Assembly: GCF_018614135.1 (NCBI RefSeq)
Contig: NZ_JAGGOW010000034.1
Coordinates: 1 to 42,985 of the forward strand
Reading direction: 5' to 3'
Origin: Streptomyces sp. ISL-66
GTDB lineage: Bacteria; Actinomycetota; Actinomycetes; Streptomycetales; Streptomycetaceae
DNA: 42,985 bases
Below the pieces are notes generated by a model. It ran no database searches. It worked only from the letters and a program-made list of their open reading frames with translations, and was not told where the DNA came from. Made by a program: the position numbers and the translations under genes. Of the stretch, positions 14,984 to 23,860 are shown one piece after another (position 1 is the stretch's first letter; each line of letters begins with the position of its first letter).

Positions 14984-15919
14984 GTGGACATCAATGCCGT
15001 GCGCACCTTCGTCGCCGTCGTGGAGACCGGTCGGTTCCGGGAAGCCGCCGTGGATCTGCGCATCACCCAGCAGGCCGTCTCCAAGCGCGTGGTGGGCCTG
15101 GAGCGCGCCCTCGGGGTGGCCCTGTTCGTCCGCACCGCCCGCGGTGCGCGGCTCACGCTGGACGGGCAGGCGTTCCTCCCGCACGCCCGCGAGGTCCTGC
15201 GGGCCGTGGAGCGGGCGGCCGCTTCCGTGCGCCCCGGCGAGCGGGTGCTGCGCGTGGACGTCCTCAACCGGCGCATCGCCCCGGCCTCGGCCCTGCAAGG
15301 CTTCTACCAGTCCCACCCGGGCACCGACCTCGACGTGGTCACGCTCTCGGACGCGAACGCGACCAGAGCGATCGAAGCCGTACTGGCGGGCGAGGTCGAC
15401 GCGACCTTCCGTGCCGTACCCGCGGGCGACCTGCCCGAAGGGATCAGCGCCGAGCGCGTCCTGGACGACCCGCTCCAGCTGCTCGTCGGACCGGGCCACC
15501 CGCTCGCCTCCGCCAAGTCACTGACCCCGGCGCACCTGACCGGGCACCGGATCTGGATCCCGGGGATCAAGCAGGGCACCGAGTGGGCCGCGTACTACGA
15601 CGAGCTCACGGCCACCTTCGACCTGCGCATCGACGCGGTCGGCCCCGATTTCGGGAGCGAGGCGCTGATGGACTCGATCGCGGACTCCGCGGCACTGGCC
15701 ACGCTCGTGGGAACCGGGGACCGGTACGTGTGGCCGGCCGCCCACGGCCTGCGACGCATCCCGATCGAAGGGCCGGCGCTGGTCTACCCGCACTCCTTCC
15801 TGTACCGGACGGCCAACCCGCACCCGACCCTCGCGGCGCTGCGCAGGCACCTCGTCCAAGCGCGGCCGACGCCGCGGGCCGAAGCCTGGACGCCGAGTTG
15901 GGCCCGCGCACGCTCCTGA
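14984..15919 (+). CDS. LysR family transcriptional regulator
   Basis: A 311-aa regulator. The N-terminal winged HTH reads VRTFVAVVETGRFREAAVDL, then ITQQAVSKRVVGLERALGV and LFVRTARGARLT (residues 6-60). A typical helical linker follows. The substrate-binding domain at about 88-295 contains GEVDATFRAVP and LQLLVGPGHPLAS. The effector is unknown. The GTG start places VDINAVRTF at the family's normal beginning. It is divergent from the MFS gene, a classic regulator-transporter arrangement, with a palindrome in between. Confidence 0.92.
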   Translation: MDINAVRTFVAVVETGRFREAAVDLRITQQAVSKRVVGLERALGVALFVRTARGARLTLDGQAFLPHAREVLRAVERAAASVRPGERVLRVDVLNRRIAPASALQGFYQSHPGTDLDVVTLSDANATRAIEAVLAGEVDATFRAVPAGDLPEGISAERVLDDPLQLLVGPGHPLASAKSLTPAHLTGHRIWIPGIKQGTEWAAYYDELTATFDLRIDAVGPDFGSEALMDSIADSAALATLVGTGDRYVWPAAHGLRRIPIEGPALVYPHSFLYRTANPHPTLAALRRHLVQARPTPRAEAWTPSWARARS

Positions 15920-16007
15920 CGCGGCACCCCCCTTCGCGTCACCCGATCCGGCCGGTCTCGCCTTGGCCGGACGTCTCGGCCCTCGCGGCGACCGCCGACC
16001 CGGATGC

Positions 16008-16355
16008 TCAGCCGGTCATGCCGAGTGCATTGTCCGGACTGCAGAACGGGCAGGGCCCGACACCGTCGGCGAGCAGGCGCCGGGCCTCCTCGCGGGTGAT
16101 CGCCCTGCCGTCCCCCATGGAGCAGTCGCCCATGTGCACCGACAGCGCCTCCGGGCCGTGCCCCGTCCGGATCGACTCCAGCTTCCAGTCCGGCGGCGCG
16201 GGCGCGGGGGCCGCCCGGCGCGGTGCGGTGGCTGCCAGCTCCGCCTCCAAGGTGCGGATCGTGCGCTCGGCCTGTCGCTGCTGCCACGCGAGCCAGTCCC
16301 GCACGGCTCGCCAGCTCTCCAACCGGGCTTCCAGACGGACGTCGGGCTCCTTCAC
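16008..16355 (-). CDS. DUF6233 domain protein
   Basis: A 115-aa protein of the Streptomyces-restricted DUF6233 type. The N-terminus is a helical segment (ESWRAVRDWLAWQQRQAERT), followed by an Ala/Pro linker, a VHMGDCSM strand, and the C-terminal pattern ITREEARRLLADGVGPCPFC-SPDNALG with a CPFC pair. Function is unknown; the two Cys and one upstream Cys might bind metal. Its ATG overlaps the stop of the upstream gene by 4 bases (16352-16355). Confidence 0.8.
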   Translation of the reverse strand: MKEPDVRLEARLESWRAVRDWLAWQQRQAERTIRTLEAELAATAPRRAAPAPAPPDWKLESIRTGHGPEALSVHMGDCSMGDGRAITREEARRLLADGVGPCPFCSPDNALGMTG

Positions 16356-16612
16356 GAGGATCGCGCCCCCGGGGCCGGTTCGCGGGCCGAGATCAGCCCG
16401 GTCGAGGCCGCCCGGTGCAGCTCGACCTGGCCCGCGGTGCTCCAGCCGCCCCGCTCCCAGTACGGATGCGAGCTGATCAGGCAGGACAGCCGGATCAACT
16501 CGCGCCGCAGCTCCGCCGTCCCGAGGGCGGGCTGAAGGGCGAGCCGGCCGTAGATCCGGATCTGCTGTCGCTTGAGGGAGACCAGGTCATCAGGGAAGGG
16601 GAAGTGCGCCAT
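16352..16612 (-). CDS. Small Streptomyces-type hypothetical protein (86 aa)
   Basis: Begins MAHFPFPDDLVSLKRQQIRI at 16612 and contains ELRRELIRLSCLISSHPYWE, a pattern common in short Streptomyces proteins that lie next to DUF6233 genes. It is largely helical, cytosolic and of unknown function. Translationally coupled to the DUF6233 gene by a 4-base overlap, so the two probably act together. Confidence 0.7.
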   Translation of the reverse strand: MAHFPFPDDLVSLKRQQIRIYGRLALQPALGTAELRRELIRLSCLISSHPYWERGGWSTAGQVELHRAASTGLISAREPAPGARSS

Positions 16613-16671
16613 CCCCTTATTGAACCAGCTGTTCGAATATTTGTGCGAGTCGCAATGCGGTCGCCGACCAG

Positions 16672-17274
16672 CTACGGAGCGTGGCCGTGCCCCGGAGCGA
16701 GTACGGCGGCGCGCAGGCCGGCGAAGTCGGAGCGGACCGGGTCCAGGGCGAGCAGCGACGAGAGCGTGAGGGTGCGCTGGTCGCGCCTGTACTCGTTCAG
16801 GACGGCGGTGGGCAGGACGTAGAAGGTCCACTGGGTGAGGTCGAGGGGATCCAGCGTCTCCTTGTCCTGATGCTTGAGGAGGCAGAACACGTACACGTCC
16901 GCGCGGCGCAGACGGTTCGGCTCCACTTCTCCGGTGACCGCGTTCCAGCCTTCGGCCGGGGCGATGGAGAAGGAGATGCCGGACAGTCTGGACTGACCCC
17001 ATTCCTGAAGGTATGCCGCCGACTTGACCTCGACCTGGCGTCCGCCGGGCAGTCGGATGTCCACCGAGTCCCAGTCCACGCGCGTGCCGTGCGCGACACC
17101 GAGCGCGAGGGCGACGATGTACTCGGCCAGCGCTCCGCGCAGGGTGTTGCCGACCAGACCCGAGTACGCCCACGCCCAGAAGCCGAGCAGATTGCCGTGG
17201 GCGGCGCCGTCCAAGTGAACGGGCTCGTCCCCTGTGCGACGGCGAGGCGGTACGGCGCCGAGTGCTTGAGTCAT
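16672..17274 (-). CDS. PD-(D/E)XK nuclease-like protein
   Basis: A 200-aa protein with an arrangement typical of restriction-endonuclease-like folds: E51 in a helix (RGALAEYIVALALG), D72 in SVDIRLPGG, then QVEVKSAAYLQEW giving E82-x-K84. A Gln-containing follow-up helix lies nearby. No specificity domain, methylase or helicase is adjacent, so it is not a standard restriction system; it could be an orphan nuclease or a type II enzyme relic. Start chosen at ATG 17274, where conserved-looking sequence begins. It is divergent from the FAD monooxygenase. Confidence 0.65.
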   Translation of the reverse strand: MTQALGAVPPRRRTGDEPVHLDGAAHGNLLGFWAWAYSGLVGNTLRGALAEYIVALALGVAHGTRVDWDSVDIRLPGGRQVEVKSAAYLQEWGQSRLSGISFSIAPAEGWNAVTGEVEPNRLRRADVYVFCLLKHQDKETLDPLDLTQWTFYVLPTAVLNEYRRDQRTLTLSSLLALDPVRSDFAGLRAAVLAPGHGHAP

Positions 17275-17446
17275 GGCCGTATCTTCTCCCGACCTTCTCC
17301 CCCTCTTCTCCCGCCTCCATGCGTCGATGCGGTGGGGGTCGATGAGGTGGGGGTGCGCCGGAATCCCGTTGTTGCGGCCTCCGTTGGCCCCTGTGCGGTA
17401 TATCTCTCGTGGGGTCACCCGATCCCCGCGAAGGGAAGTGGTTGCC

Positions 17447-18679
17447 GTGGAGCACACGACATGCTGCGTCGTGGGAGGAGGGCCGGCCGGGATGGTGCTG
17501 GCACTGCTCCTGGCCCGGGCCGGGGTGGAGGTGACGGTGCTGGAGAAGCACGGCGACTTCCTGCGCGACTTCCGCGGTGACACCGTCCACCCCTCCACCC
17601 TGTCGCTGCTGGACGACATCGGTCTCGCCGAACGGTTCGCCCGTCTGCCGCAGCGCCGGGTGACCTCCGTCCAGCTGCCCATCGGGCCGGACCGGTCCCT
17701 GGTCACCATCGGGAACCTCGGGGCGCTGCACGGGAAGTACAACTACATCGCGATGGTGCCCCAGTGGGACCTGCTCGACCTCCTCGCGGACGAAGCGGGC
17801 AAGGAACCCTCCTTCCACCTGCGCACGAACACCGAGGCGACCTCCTTCCTCACGGAGGGCGGACGGGTCACCGGCGTGCGCTACCGCGCCGCGGACGGCA
17901 CCACCGGCGAGCTCAGGGCCACCCTGACCGTGGCCTGCGACGGCCGTGGCTCACTGGCCAGAGCCCTGCCCGAACTCGGCCTGGAAAGCTTCCCGTGCCC
18001 CATGGACGCCTGGTGGTTCCGCCTGCCGCGCCGCGAGGACGACCCCAGCGGACTGGTGGGCGGGCTCGGCGACCGGTTCTTCACCGCGCTGATCGACCGC
18101 GGCGACTACTGGCAGTGCGCCGCGCTCATCCCCAAGGGAACCGACACCGAGCGCCGCGCCGAGGGCTTGGACCGCTTCATGACCCGGTTCACCGCCGCGG
18201 CCCCGTGGCTGGCCGACCGGAGCGACACCGTCACCTCCTGGGACGAGGTGAAACTGCTCGACGTACGGCTCGAGCGCCTGCGTCGCTGGCACCGCCCCGG
18301 GCTGCTGTGCATCGGCGACGCCGCCCACGCGATGTCACCCGTCTTCGGCATCGGCATCAACCTCGCCGTACAGGACGCGGTCGCCGCGGCCCGCCACCTC
18401 GTGGGTCCACTGCGCGAAGGCACCGTCGGACTGCGCGACGTACGCCGTATCCAGCGGCGCCGCCGGCTCACCACCGTGGCCACCCAAGGCCTCCAGCGCC
18501 TCGCGCACACGCAAGTCATCGAACCGCTGCTGGCCGGACGCACCGCGTTCGGCGATCCCCGACGGGCCGAGCGGATGACACAGCTCGTCACCAACTCGCC
18601 GTGGCTGAACCGGATTCCGGCCTACTTCCTCGCCTACGGGGCCCTGCGCGAGCGTCCCCCGAGGCAATCGCTGCGCTGA
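17447..18679 (+). CDS. FAD-dependent monooxygenase (aromatic hydroxylase family)
   Basis: A 410-aa flavoprotein. The N-terminal dinucleotide-binding motif VVGGGPAGMVLALLLARAGV is at residues 7-26, followed by VTVLEKHGDFLRDFRGDTVH. The second FAD motif LLCIGDAAHAMSPVFGIGIN is at about 285-304, and a DG-like motif VACDGRGSLAR at 163-173. This matches the FAD_binding_3 class of p-hydroxybenzoate hydroxylase-like enzymes. The substrate is unknown. GTG 17447 follows an AAGGGAAG site; GTG 17438 is an alternative. Confidence 0.9.
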   Translation: MEHTTCCVVGGGPAGMVLALLLARAGVEVTVLEKHGDFLRDFRGDTVHPSTLSLLDDIGLAERFARLPQRRVTSVQLPIGPDRSLVTIGNLGALHGKYNYIAMVPQWDLLDLLADEAGKEPSFHLRTNTEATSFLTEGGRVTGVRYRAADGTTGELRATLTVACDGRGSLARALPELGLESFPCPMDAWWFRLPRREDDPSGLVGGLGDRFFTALIDRGDYWQCAALIPKGTDTERRAEGLDRFMTRFTAAAPWLADRSDTVTSWDEVKLLDVRLERLRRWHRPGLLCIGDAAHAMSPVFGIGINLAVQDAVAAARHLVGPLREGTVGLRDVRRIQRRRRLTTVATQGLQRLAHTQVIEPLLAGRTAFGDPRRAERMTQLVTNSPWLNRIPAYFLAYGALRERPPRQSLR

Positions 18680-18961
18680 ACCACTGCCGGTCAGACCGGG
18701 CCCGGAGCTCGGGAACCGGGCTGGCACGCTGGACCGATGGGTCGCCTTCCCCGGCCGGAGCCGCCATCGGCGACGTGGTGGCCATGTGCATCCCGTGTCG
18801 TCCCCCGCGGCCTGGGCCGCATCGTCCGCCTCTCCGGCAAGCTCGCGGCTCGGGAGGGACCTGCAGACTGGCGCCCCGCGCAGGCCGTTCGTCCCGTAGG
18901 TGTCTCAGGCGTCAGGCGTCGGGCGTCAGTTCTCGGGGCTTGGCGCTCGGGGCCTCAGTGG

Positions 18962-19720
18962 TCAGTCGGTCGGGAGGATTTCCACGCCGAGCGCCGCGAG
19001 TTCCTCGAGGACGGGGTCGCGGGGGTCGGCGTCGGTGATCAGTCCGCTGATTCCCTCCCACGGCAGGACGCGGAACCGCGAAGCCGTGCCGATCTTCTCG
19101 GAGGAGGCGAGGATGTAGGTGTCCGCCGCGCGAGCGGCCAGGGCGCGTTTCATCGCCGCCTCCTCCGCGTCGCCCGTGGTCAGGCCCGCCTCGGGGTGGA
19201 CGCCGGCGACGCCGAGCAGGCAGAGGTCGGCGGAGACGTTCTGCGCGGCCTCGACCGCGGCCGCACCGCAGGCGACCGCCGAGTGCTTGAAGACGCGGCC
19301 GCCGAGCAGGAAGAGTTCCGCCCGCGGATGGTCCAGCAGGGCCGAGGCGATGGTCGGACTGTGGGTGATCACGGTGCAGTCCAGATCCTGCGGGAGCGCG
19401 CGGGCGACGGCGAGGGCGGTGGTGCCGCCGTCCAGGATCAGCGCGCTGCCCGGCCGCACCAGGCCGGCGGCCACCGAGGCGACCTTCCGCTTGCCCTCGG
19501 CCGCCACGGAGTGCCGGGCGGTGTAGTCCGCCGCGGCCGGTGAGACGGGGAGCGCCCCGCCGTAGACCCGCTGGCACAATCCCTCGGTGGCCAGATCGCG
19601 CAAATCGCGCCGCACGCTGTCCTCGGAGATCCCCAACTCGGCGGCGACGTCCTTGGCGACGACCTTGCCCTCGCGGGTGAGCAGACCCAGCAGGTGGTCG
19701 CGCCGTTCAGCAGCCAGCAT
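18962..19720 (-). CDS. DeoR/GlpR family transcriptional regulator
   Basis: A 252-aa repressor. The N-terminal HTH reads RDHLLGLLTREGKVVAKDVA and ELGISEDSVRRDLRDLATEG (residues 6-45), then the family signature VYGGALPVSP. The C-terminal sugar-phosphate sensor (DeoRC) contains LILDGGTTALAVARALP, LLGGRVFKHSAVACG and an LGVAGVHPEAGLTT motif. Start at 19720 is preferred because AGGAGA lies 8 bases upstream; the ATG at 19744 lacks a binding site. It is divergent from a Nudix gene only 60 bases away, so the short spacer must hold both promoters and its operator. Confidence 0.9.
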   Translation of the reverse strand: MLAAERRDHLLGLLTREGKVVAKDVAAELGISEDSVRRDLRDLATEGLCQRVYGGALPVSPAAADYTARHSVAAEGKRKVASVAAGLVRPGSALILDGGTTALAVARALPQDLDCTVITHSPTIASALLDHPRAELFLLGGRVFKHSAVACGAAAVEAAQNVSADLCLLGVAGVHPEAGLTTGDAEEAAMKRALAARAADTYILASSEKIGTASRFRVLPWEGISGLITDADPRDPVLEELAALGVEILPTD

Positions 19721-19779
19721 CCGCGTTCTCTCCTGTTCCTGCATGATTCTGCGTAGTTTCGTGTGTATCGTAGCGCCTC

Positions 19780-20481
19780 ATGACCGACAAGTCCCCGATC
19801 ACCCGGCCGGGCATCGACGCCCCCGACCACCGTGGCCGGACCGGCCTCGACCGTGCGGGCCGCGACCTGGACCGCAACCCCGACGTCGTGGTGCGCGACG
19901 TCGAGCTCACCTCCCAGGGCTGGCACGTGCTGCGCCGCACCACCTTCGACTACCGCCGCCGCGACGGACGCTGGATCACCCAGCGGCACGAGACCTACGA
20001 CCGGGGCAACGGCGCGGTCGTCCTCCCCTACGACACCGAACGCCGCTGTGTCCTCCTCACCCGCCAATTCCGCTTCCCGGCCTACGTCAACGACCACCCC
20101 GACGGCATGCTCGTCGAGGCCGCCGCGGGGCTGCTCGACGCGGACGACCCGCAGGCCGCCGTCCGGCGCGAGAGCGCCGAGGAACTCGGCATCACGCTCG
20201 GCCCGCTCACCCACGTCCTCGACGCCTACATGAGCCCCGGCTCCGTGACCGAGCGGCTGCACTTCTTCGCCGCCCCCTACACCCCGGCCGACCGGACCGG
20301 GGCCGGCGGCGGACTCGAGGAAGACGGCGAGGACATCGAGGTCCTCGAACTGCCCTTCGCCGAAGCCTTGGCCATGACCCGCGACGGACGCATCACCGAC
20401 GGCAAGACCATCCTGCTCCTGCAATGGGCGGCCCTGGACGGACCTTTCGCTCCCCTCGCGGCCGTCCACGGCGCCCACTGA
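19780..20481 (+). CDS. Nudix hydrolase (YffH/AdpP, nucleoside diphosphate sugar type)
   Basis: A 233-aa protein. The N-terminal part (VVVRDVELTSQGWHVLRRTT) is typical of the NudK/GDP-mannose pyrophosphatase branch. The Nudix box is AAGLLDADDPQAAVRRESAE followed by ELGI, with the conserved RESAEE-type metal-binding glutamates at about 127-133; an Asp replaces the first box Glu. TRQFRFPAYVN and GSVTERLHFF also match that branch. Likely hydrolyses a nucleoside diphosphate sugar. It is divergent from the DeoR regulator, which probably controls it. Confidence 0.88.
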   Translation: MTDKSPITRPGIDAPDHRGRTGLDRAGRDLDRNPDVVVRDVELTSQGWHVLRRTTFDYRRRDGRWITQRHETYDRGNGAVVLPYDTERRCVLLTRQFRFPAYVNDHPDGMLVEAAAGLLDADDPQAAVRRESAEELGITLGPLTHVLDAYMSPGSVTERLHFFAAPYTPADRTGAGGGLEEDGEDIEVLELPFAEALAMTRDGRITDGKTILLLQWAALDGPFAPLAAVHGAH

Positions 20482-20667
20482 CTGCGTCGGCGTCGCCGTG
20501 CAGCACACGCGCCGATCCCACCGACCGGGCGGACCGCACCGAACGGGTCGAACGTGCCGAACGGGTCGACCGCGAGCCGGGCGCCTCCGCGGACGTGGTG
20601 CTCGTCCTGCGGGGGCGGGGGCCGCGGCCGTGCGCGAGCGGAGGCCGGACCGCTCCAGCCCGGGACC

Positions 20668-21726
20668 TCAGACCATGATGAGCAGGCGCGTCTCGGGCTT
20701 GAGCTTTCGGTTCACCGAACGACTCTGCACGTACACCTCCAGCTTGGGATTGCGCCCGGCCTTCACGGAGACGGTCCCCTGGACACCCGTGCCGAACAGG
20801 AGGCTGCGAGCCGCCTCGCCCGTGTACGCGCGGTCGGTGTCCTTCTCGACCACGATGATTTCCTTGTCGGGCTGGACCTGGACCCGGGTGCCCAGCTGGT
20901 AGTAACAGGCCCCGCGTTCGTACGTCACGCCCGGATGCGAATCGACGAAGGACCGGATCTCGACCTCCGCGTCGACCTTCAGGAGCCGGTACTTGTCGGC
21001 CGGGACCGGTTCGAGGTTCGCCCGCACGTCGTCGACCGAGATGTCCTGGCCGACCGCGAAGAGGTTCTTCGTCCCGCGCACGCCCTTCTCGCGGCCACGG
21101 AGGAAGCTGGTGGCGGCGGCGCGTACGGTGCCGATCGCCTCCTCGACGCCTTCCTGGGAATCCGCGTCCCAAATGGCGATGTTTCCGGCGGGGAAACCGT
21201 AGTTCTGGGCGGTCCGCTTCGCCAGGGAGTTCGGAACGAGGATCGCGGAAGTCCAGTGGCCCGGAAGCGCACCCATCTTCGCCGCGATCTTGTCGAGCCA
21301 GGGGCCGAGGATGGCCATGTCGCCGTCGTGCCGCCGGTCGCCGCCGGAGGCGTTCTCCTCGCCGTCCGTCACCACGATCTGGAGGAAGCTGTGCTCGCCG
21401 TACTCCTCCCAGATGTGGCCAAGGTCGTCCAGTGACTTCAGCGAGGCTTCGATGAGGGCCGTGGCGCCGTTGTTGACCTTGTACAGACCCCGCATGGACG
21501 GCAGGTGCTTCACGTCCATGTCCCACACCAGGTTCTCCACCTTGTGGTCGAAGGAGTAGAGGCTGATCCGGGTCTCATGGCCGAGGCTGTCCGACTCGGA
21601 CTTCAAGCCCGCCACGAACTCGTCCACGACACGGATGAGTTGGCCCTGGTGCTGACGCATGGAACCCGAACTGTCCACGACCAGTGCGACGTGGTTCACC
21701 TTGTGCTGGATCTTGTTGGTGGACAC
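20668..21726 (-). CDS. VWA (von Willebrand factor A) domain protein
   Basis: A 352-aa cytosolic protein. The VWA domain fills residues 10-210, with the MIDAS motif DSSGS at 18-22, a Thr in NNGATALIEASL and an Asp in IVVTDGEEN, so the metal site is complete. The C-terminal 130 residues (HPGVTYERGACYYQLGTRVQ, VEKDTDRAYTGEAARSLLF) are beta-rich and not recognised; a similar tail occurs in phage or plasmid VWA proteins. GTG 21726 has AAGGAG seven bases upstream. No MoxR ATPase or other usual VWA partner is adjacent. Confidence 0.85.
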   Translation of the reverse strand: MSTNKIQHKVNHVALVVDSSGSMRQHQGQLIRVVDEFVAGLKSESDSLGHETRISLYSFDHKVENLVWDMDVKHLPSMRGLYKVNNGATALIEASLKSLDDLGHIWEEYGEHSFLQIVVTDGEENASGGDRRHDGDMAILGPWLDKIAAKMGALPGHWTSAILVPNSLAKRTAQNYGFPAGNIAIWDADSQEGVEEAIGTVRAAATSFLRGREKGVRGTKNLFAVGQDISVDDVRANLEPVPADKYRLLKVDAEVEIRSFVDSHPGVTYERGACYYQLGTRVQVQPDKEIIVVEKDTDRAYTGEAARSLLFGTGVQGTVSVKAGRNPKLEVYVQSRSVNRKLKPETRLLIMV

Positions 21727-22077
21727 GTTTCTGCTCCTTCTCCGAGCTCCCCGAGTGATGTCTCCACGCTATGGGGAGGCACTGACAACGGAGTTTGACG
21801 GAGGATCACGCGCAGGTCCGCCGGTCCGCCGGTCCGCAGGTCCCGGCTGCTGACGCGGGTCACCGTGGTGGGCGTCGGGGCGTCGGCCCTCACGTCTGGT
21901 GCCTGTCGGCCAGGAACCGGTGAAATCGAGCCGTTGACGTCGCTTCCGGTACCCGGTGGGGGAGGCCCGGCGGATCAGGGGCAGGCGAGCCCGAGGCCTC
22001 GCGGGGCGCGGCCGCGGCCGAAGGGCCGGCCCGCAGTCCCCTTCGAGGGAAGATCCGACTTCCGAAGGAGAACGACC
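21727..22077. other. Intergenic region (351 bp) between the VWA and emfourin genes
   Basis: Divergent promoter region. A CATAGCGT segment near 21770 on the minus strand is a possible -10 for the VWA gene. Nothing else recognisable; it is GC-rich with short CCGGT repeats near 21810-21845. Confidence 0.4.
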
Positions 22078-22320
22078 ATGCTGATCACCGTCAGTCGCTC
22101 GGGGGGCTTCACCGGCGTCGACAAGGTGCGGAAGGTCGACACTTCCGCCCGGCGGGACGCCGAGGAATGGGAAGGCCTCGCCCGTCGCGTCCTGCCGCCC
22201 GTGGCGGACGGCTTCCACTACCGGATCACGGTCGACGATCAGGTGATCGACCTCCCTGAGACGGCCCTGACCGGTGACCAACGGCAACTGATCCGTGCGG
22301 TCCTCGGGGAAGAAGCCTGA
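22078..22320 (+). CDS. Emfourin-type protease inhibitor
   Basis: An 80-aa protein. It begins ITVSRSGGFTGVDKVRKVDT and ends YRITVDDQVIDLPETAL, the pattern of the protealysin inhibitor emfourin family, small cytosolic inhibitors of M4 metalloproteases. GAAGGAG lies 6 bases before ATG 22078. Usually the gene sits beside a protealysin-like M4 protease gene; none is seen in this window, so this copy is an orphan. Confidence 0.85.
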   Translation: MLITVSRSGGFTGVDKVRKVDTSARRDAEEWEGLARRVLPPVADGFHYRITVDDQVIDLPETALTGDQRQLIRAVLGEEA

Positions 22321-22539
22321 TCGGGACCGCTACGGGCACGAAGCCCGGCCCGGACGAAAAATAATGTACTCAGAGTGTTTGGGCCGCCGGAGACGGGTCA
22401 TACGAGTGGACACGGGAGTCCGCGACGGTGAGCGGCGCGGGGTCCCAGTGGGCCCGAGCCGCGTGGTGGCACCCCCCCGCCATCACGCGGCCGGGGCCCC
22501 GGCCAGACGATGTGACCCACCCTCCCCGGGCCATCGGAA
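22321..22539. other. Intergenic region after the emfourin gene
   Basis: Contains an unusually A-rich spot near 22358-22370 (GACGAAAAATAATG). Open frames here lack coding character. No gene seen. Confidence 0.4.
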
Positions 22540-22580
22540 CACGGGCCCTCGACAGCCGTCTCGGCTGTCGAGGGCCCGTG
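22540..22580. terminator. Strong bidirectional hairpin terminator
   Basis: An 18-bp perfect stem (22540-22557 paired with 22563-22580) closes a 5-base loop: the arms contain GGGCCCTCGACAGCC and its complement. It lies between the convergent emfourin and YihY/BrkB genes. The downstream T-tract is weak (CCTTTC), as is common for actinobacterial terminators. Confidence 0.85.
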
Positions 22581-22620
22581 GCCTTTCGCGGAGACGCGTT
22601 TTTCGAGGATGCCGGCGGGC

Positions 22621-23709
22621 TCACCGCATGCGGCGGCGTTCCTCGGCGCTCCAGGCGCGGGTGTCGCGGGGCTCGACGTAGGGCTCCTCGTTCTCGGGCA
22701 GCCCGCCGGCGATCGCGCGCTGGCGGGCCAGCTCCGCATCGAACTCCAGCCCGAGGAGGACGGCGAGGTTGGTGATCCACAGCCACACCAGGAAGACGAT
22801 GACGCCCGCGACGGTCCCGTACGTCTTGTCGTAGGAGGCGAAGTGCGCCACGTAGAACGCGAAGCCCGCCGAGGCGACGATCCAGATCGCCAGGGCGAGG
22901 AGACTGCCCGGCGTCACCCACCGGAATCCGCGGCCCTTGGCGTTCGGCGCGGCCCAGTACAGGAGCGCGATCATGACCGTGACGAGGAGGACCAGGGCCG
23001 GCCACTTCGCGATCGACCACACCGTAAGTGCACTGTCACCGATTCCCAGGGCGCTGCCCGCCCGCCGTGCCAGGCCGCCGGTGAAGACCACGATCAGCGC
23101 ACTCGCACAGCAGAGGACCATCAGTGTCACGGTGAGCCCGAGACGCAGCGGCAAGACCTTCCACACCGGCCGCCCCTCGGGAATGTCGTAGACGACGTTC
23201 GCCGCGCGGATGAACGCGGCGATGTAGCCGGAGGCGGACCACAGGGCGATGACCAGGCCGACGACCGCCAGCAGCGACCCGATGCCGCTGTGGCCCTGCA
23301 ACTGCTCGACCGCATCGCTGATGATGTCCCGGGCCGAGCCCGGAGGCAGGGACCGCAGGTTGTCCAGTACCTTCTCGGTCGTCGACTCCCCGGCCATCCC
23401 CAGCAGGGACACGAGGACGAGGAGCGCGGGGAAGAGGGCCAGAACGCCGTAGTAGGTCAGCGCCGCGGCGCGGTCGCTCAGCTCGTCGTTCGTGAATTCC
23501 TTGACGGTGCCGCGCAGCACGACCCACCACGACCGTCCCGGCAGCGCGGACGGCCGATCGGGAGCCCGCTCCTCCGCCTCCTCGGCCCCCTGGACCTCCT
23601 TTGCTCCCTCGGCCCCCGCGCGGCCCTCGGGCGGCCCCGCGCCCCCGCCACCGGGGCTGCCCGTACGTTCGTGTCCGCCAGTGCGGTTTCTCTTCGAGAG
23701 GCGTGTCAT
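22621..23709 (-). CDS. YihY/virulence factor BrkB family membrane protein
   Basis: A 362-aa protein. About 50 residues of Gly/Glu/Arg-rich, low-complexity N-terminus precede the conserved core: FTNDELSDRAAALTYYGVLA, then LVIALWSASGYIAAFIRAAN, a run of about six membrane helices and WIVASAGFAFYVAHFASYDK. It ends LGLEFDAELARQRAI, as in this family. The family is of unknown function despite its old annotation as ribonuclease BN. The low-complexity N-terminus is unique to this region. It is convergent with the emfourin gene. Confidence 0.9.
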   Translation of the reverse strand: MTRLSKRNRTGGHERTGSPGGGGAGPPEGRAGAEGAKEVQGAEEAEERAPDRPSALPGRSWWVVLRGTVKEFTNDELSDRAAALTYYGVLALFPALLVLVSLLGMAGESTTEKVLDNLRSLPPGSARDIISDAVEQLQGHSGIGSLLAVVGLVIALWSASGYIAAFIRAANVVYDIPEGRPVWKVLPLRLGLTVTLMVLCCASALIVVFTGGLARRAGSALGIGDSALTVWSIAKWPALVLLVTVMIALLYWAAPNAKGRGFRWVTPGSLLALAIWIVASAGFAFYVAHFASYDKTYGTVAGVIVFLVWLWITNLAVLLGLEFDAELARQRAIAGGLPENEEPYVEPRDTRAWSAEERRRMR

Positions 23710-23860
23710 ACCTTCCGGATTGCCGTTTTGGCGGCACTCATGTCTGTGGAGGACATCAGGGTGACGCCGGTTGCGGCGCCGACGCGGCGCTCGGCCGCAC
23801 GCGTCGATCACTCCGCGGCCCGTCCAGGTCGAAATCCGGCGGTCTGACCTCCGCGCTCCC

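Noticed and set aside
16672..17274. Complete restriction-modification system
   Set aside because: No methyltransferase of the DNA type, specificity subunit or helicase lies nearby; the only methyltransferase (8010-8822) has small-molecule features and is far away.
18680..18961. Possible small gene after the FAD monooxygenase
   Set aside because: Only Arg/Trp-rich sequence and short GGCGTC repeats near 18908-18930 are present; no start with a binding site and no family pattern.
22295..22681. 128-aa plus-strand frame across the terminator hairpin
   Set aside because: It spans a strong hairpin and overlaps the YihY gene; the composition is not coding-like.
22609..23847. 412-aa plus-strand frame antisense to the YihY/BrkB gene
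   Set aside because: It is a shadow; the minus-strand gene has clear family motifs and helices.
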